Part shown: piece after piece, positions 31,954 to 34,002 of the stretch | Position numbering within the stretch: the first letter of the stretch is position 1 | How the letters are laid out: each line of letters opens with the position of its first letter | Origin: Eubacterium sp. | Lineage (GTDB): Bacteria > Bacillota > Clostridia > Oscillospirales > Acutalibacteraceae | Direction of reading: 5' to 3' | DNA length: 34,002 bases | Assembly (NCBI GenBank): GCA_017514345.1 | Contig: JAFWKC010000032.1 | Coordinates: 1 to 34,002, forward strand | Program-made: the position numbers and the translations under genes | The notes under the pieces: generated by a model | The model's input: only the letters and a program-made list of their open reading frames with translations | The model's database searches: none | What the model was told of the DNA's origin: nothing

Positions 31954-32838
31954 ATGGCAGCAGATTTACATTGTCACACAAAACTGAGCGACGGTTCTGT
32001 CGGTATTGAAGATTTGATTGTTATAGCACATAAAAGCGGAATTGATACTATTGCCATAACAGACCATGACTGCATTGCAGGCACTGTAAGAGGTCAGGTT
32101 ATCGGCAAGCGCTACGGCGTTACTGTTATCCCCGGAGTTGAGCTTTCGGCGTTCGACAGCGAGGCTGGTAAAAACGTTCATATTCTTGCTTATCTGTCCG
32201 ACGCTCCCGACAGACTTGAGGGCATTTGCAAGCGCACCTCGGTTGCGCGCAAAAGAGCAGGACAGATTATGATGCTCAAGGTTGCAGCACGCTTCCCTAT
32301 CACAAGCGAATTTATTATTTCGCACGCAAGCGGCTCGACAAATCTTTACAGACAGCACATTATGCACGCGCTTATGGACGCGGGCTACACCGACGAAATC
32401 TTCGGCGAGCTTTTCCATACGCTGTTTTCTGAAGACAGCGAATCAAACGTGCTTGCACCTACTAAATACCCAACCGTACAGGAGGTTATTGACGAGGTAC
32501 ACGGCGCAGGCGGAATAGCAATTCTTGCATATCCAGCGAAGTTCAACAACTTTGACGAAATTGACAAGTACGTCGAAATGGGACTTGACGGCGTAGAGGT
32601 ATGGTCGCCGTACAACAGCGACGAGCAGGTTGAAATGCTGACCGCGCTTTGCAAGAAAAAGAAGCTTCTTATGACGGGCGGCTCGGATTATCACGGCACC
32701 TACGGCGAGCACACCGTTACAATCGGTGCGTACACAACGCCGCAGGAGCATCTGGACAAGCTTCTCGGTTATAAGGCAAAGAAAAAACGCGCCGCGCGCC
32801 GCAAGGAACGCGAAGCGGAAAAGAAGGAAGCGCAGTAA
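31954..32838 (+). CDS. PHP domain phosphoesterase (YciV/RNase AM-like)
   Basis: A 294-residue cytosolic metal-dependent phosphoesterase. The PHP fold's metal sites are seen in DLHCHTKLSDGS (His6, His8, Asp13), ITDHD (Asp37, His38, Asp39), IPGVELSA (Glu63), GIAILAYPAKF and GGSDYHG. Relatives act on nucleoside 3',5'-bisphosphates or RNA 5' ends; the exact substrate is open. C-terminus is very basic (KAKKKRAARRKEREAEKK), which could aid RNA or ribosome binding. AAAGGAG precedes the ATG. Confidence 0.9.
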   Translation: MAADLHCHTKLSDGSVGIEDLIVIAHKSGIDTIAITDHDCIAGTVRGQVIGKRYGVTVIPGVELSAFDSEAGKNVHILAYLSDAPDRLEGICKRTSVARKRAGQIMMLKVAARFPITSEFIISHASGSTNLYRQHIMHALMDAGYTDEIFGELFHTLFSEDSESNVLAPTKYPTVQEVIDEVHGAGGIAILAYPAKFNNFDEIDKYVEMGLDGVEVWSPYNSDEQVEMLTALCKKKKLLMTGGSDYHGTYGEHTVTIGAYTTPQEHLDKLLGYKAKKKRAARRKEREAEKKEAQ

Positions 32839-32844
32839 AGGCGA

Positions 32845-32885
32845 GGTACGATAACTAAGGTTAGTCCTAAAATCGTATCTTTTTC
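32845..32885 (+). terminator. Rho-independent terminator after PHP gene
   Basis: GGTACGAT (32845-32852) pairs with ATCGTATC (32872-32879) with one G:T, and is followed by TTTTT. The 19-nt interior can itself fold weakly. Confidence 0.7.
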
Positions 32886-32901
32886 CGCCATAACTGCATT
32901 A

Positions 32902-32937
32902 AAAATCACCGCAAGGCGTCTGCCTTACGGTGATTTT
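32902..32937 (-). terminator. Long hairpin, terminator-like on the minus strand
   Basis: A 16-bp stem with one mismatch (32902-32917 with 32922-32937) and loop GTCT. On the minus strand it ends in ATTTTTAATG, so it could stop transcripts arriving from the recombinase gene. Confidence 0.65.
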
Positions 32938-33044
32938 GTGCTTTGTTCTGACAAAAAAATCTATTGATTTTAGGAAGCAAAGCAGTTTTGACAAAGTAAT
33001 TTTAGTCCATAAAGGAATTATAAAATCCCCTGCATACTCGCGTA

Positions 33045-33078
33045 TTGGGGTGTATTCCATAAGGATGGTACGCCCCAA
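33045..33078. repeat. Bulged hairpin in the gap before the recombinase gene
   Basis: TTGGGGTGTA (33045-33054) pairs with TACGCCCCAA (33069-33078, one T:G), and CCAT with ATGG inside, around loop AAGG. It lies 27 bp beyond the recombinase stop, where the left end of a serine-recombinase element would be expected. The region 32944-33104 shows no ORF. Confidence 0.5.
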
Positions 33079-33089
33079 GCGGTAGATTT

Positions 33090-33122
33090 GACAGTATAGT
33101 TATGCTATGCTGTCTTTTTTTC
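33090..33122 (+). terminator. Plus-strand terminator overlapping the recombinase 3' end
   Basis: GACAGTATAG (33090-33099) pairs with CTATGCTGTC (33105-33114, one T:G) around TTATG and is followed by a run of seven T. It overlaps the stop codon of the opposite-strand recombinase and could block transcription entering the element from the left. Confidence 0.7.
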
Positions 33123-34002
33123 TTTTATCAATTCTGTGGTTAGCTGTGGTCTGTGAATTTCTCCATTTAAATACTTGGTAGCAAATTCATCAGGCGTCAT
33201 CTTATCAATTATCCCGATTCCGTTATAGTAGATATCAAGGTGTTGATGCCTTTTACCGTTTATCTTTTCGGGTTTTGAAACAACAATTTTGTCAATGAAT
33301 TCGTGTACCAATTCATTTGTTAATTCCGTTGGCTCACTAATTCTTTTTACCTTGTCAATAAACTGCTGAACGTTTTCGGTTTTATCTGTTTCTTCTTTTA
33401 ACTCTGCTTCCATAGCAGGAACGGACTCCTTTAGTTCACGCTGCTCTTTTTCAAGTGACAAGGATAAGGTTGCAAAGCGTTCGTCAGAGAGCTTGCTCGT
33501 TGCATTATCCTCATACGATTTCTGAATCAGCATATCAATTTCTTCAATTCGGTGCTTGCTTTTTTGAAGCTCTTTTTGTTTTGAAGATAATTCCTTTTTC
33601 TTTTGATAACGCTGTTCACTGAGAACGCCTCTGGCAAAGTCCTCTTCGTAATCAGAAATGTATTGAAAAACCTTTTGGATATCTTGCAGCACTGCCTGAT
33701 AGATAACTTTCTCACGGATAAAATGCATTGAGCAATCAGAGGTGTCCTTCCTGAAGCTTGAGCATACAAAACTCGGCGTTTCGTGCTTTCTGTTTGCAAC
33801 ATAATATAGCTTTGCTCCGCAGTCGGCGCAATACATAAAGCCTGAAAACATACTTATCGCACCCTTGCGGTTAGGTCGCCTTTTGTTTTGCCTCAGCTTT
33901 TGCACAAGCAGGAAATCCTCTTCGCTGATAATTGCAGGGTGAGTATCTTTGAATATTACCCACTCATCCTTTGGATTATCAATCTTTTTCTTGTTTTTAA
34001 AG
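33105..34002 (-). CDS. Large serine recombinase, C-terminal part (cut by the window edge)
   Basis: The last 298 codons of a site-specific recombinase of the TnpX/TndX type; the open frame continues through 34002, so the N-terminal resolvase domain lies outside. Visible are the 'recombinase' domain end (IDNPKDEWVIFKDTHPAIISEEDF), the zinc ribbon FSGFMYCADCGAKLYYV with further Cys at SFVCSSFRKDTSDCSMH, a long coiled coil (about 33280-33640), and the DUF4368-like end LVHEFIDKIVVSKPEKINGKRHQHLDIYYNGIG. These enzymes excise and integrate mobile elements by serine-phosphate recombination. No frameshift in the visible part. Confidence 0.92.
   Translation of the reverse strand, partial: FKNKKKIDNPKDEWVIFKDTHPAIISEEDFLLVQKLRQNKRRPNRKGAISMFSGFMYCADCGAKLYYVANRKHETPSFVCSSFRKDTSDCSMHFIREKVIYQAVLQDIQKVFQYISDYEEDFARGVLSEQRYQKKKELSSKQKELQKSKHRIEEIDMLIQKSYEDNATSKLSDERFATLSLSLEKEQRELKESVPAMEAELKEETDKTENVQQFIDKVKRISEPTELTNELVHEFIDKIVVSKPEKINGKRHQHLDIYYNGIGIIDKMTPDEFATKYLNGEIHRPQLTTELIKEKKTA

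Noticed and set aside
1..34002. CRISPR arrays, tRNA or rRNA genes
   Set aside because: No regularly spaced direct repeats, and no tRNA-like cloverleaf or rRNA segment was recognised on either strand.

Overview
The window is a stretch of chromosome from a Gram-positive, low-to-mid GC Firmicute. The best guess is a gut clostridium of the Ruminococcaceae/Oscillospirales type. Supporting signs are strong AGGAGG ribosome binding sites, two short lipoproteins with Clostridia-style lipoboxes, the yloU-yloV-recG gene order, zapA next to a U32 peptidase, and a large secreted protein whose CxxC modules and lysine-rich tail are common in gut Ruminococcus-like species. This placement is inference; no rRNA or tRNA gene is visible to confirm it.

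Layout. (1) 1-6670: a DUF3048 lipoprotein, a MATE exporter and a 1279-residue secreted protein combining RCC1 repeats, a class 3 lipase domain and BspA-type repeats. Each has its own promoter-like sequence and terminator. (2) 6700-7725, minus strand: branched-chain aminotransferase ilvE, divergent from the next block. (3) 7935-14323: a compact operon of ymdB-like phosphodiesterase, an orphan peptide/nickel-type substrate-binding lipoprotein, Asp23/YloU, the FakA/YloV fatty-acid kinase and recG, closed by a terminator. (4) 14324-25021: a phage-derived structural cluster, all on the plus strand. (5) 25022-26390: a DUF1015 gene with its own promoter and terminator. (6) 26391-26648: a palindromic repeat element. 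(7) 26649-28730, minus strand: a GH36 alpha-galactosidase. (8) 28813-32838: zapA, a U32 peptidase, maf and a PHP-domain phosphoesterase. (9) 32839-34002: terminators, a long hairpin and the C-terminal part of a large serine recombinase, which probably marks the left end of an integrative element lying to the right.

The most remarkable part is the phage cluster. It encodes a DNA-packaging and head module (small and large terminase, portal, protease with a nested scaffold start, decoration protein, major capsid protein, three connector-type proteins). This is followed directly by a contractile-type baseplate module (LysM/XkdP-like, gpD hub, gpV-like spike, gp25, gpJ, DUF2313, short fibre). Between the two, where a contractile phage has sheath, tube, chaperones and tape measure, there is only a 35-codon ORF with a good ribosome binding site. 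There is also no integrase, repressor, replication or lysis gene, and no obvious att repeat. All frames are open and the genes overlap by a few bases, so this does not look like random decay. It may be a domesticated particle (gene-transfer-agent-like or a capsid with a minimal baseplate), or one part of a split system. Two copies of a palindromic 25-bp motif, 61 bp apart, sit over a promoter-like sequence just upstream and are candidate operators for it.
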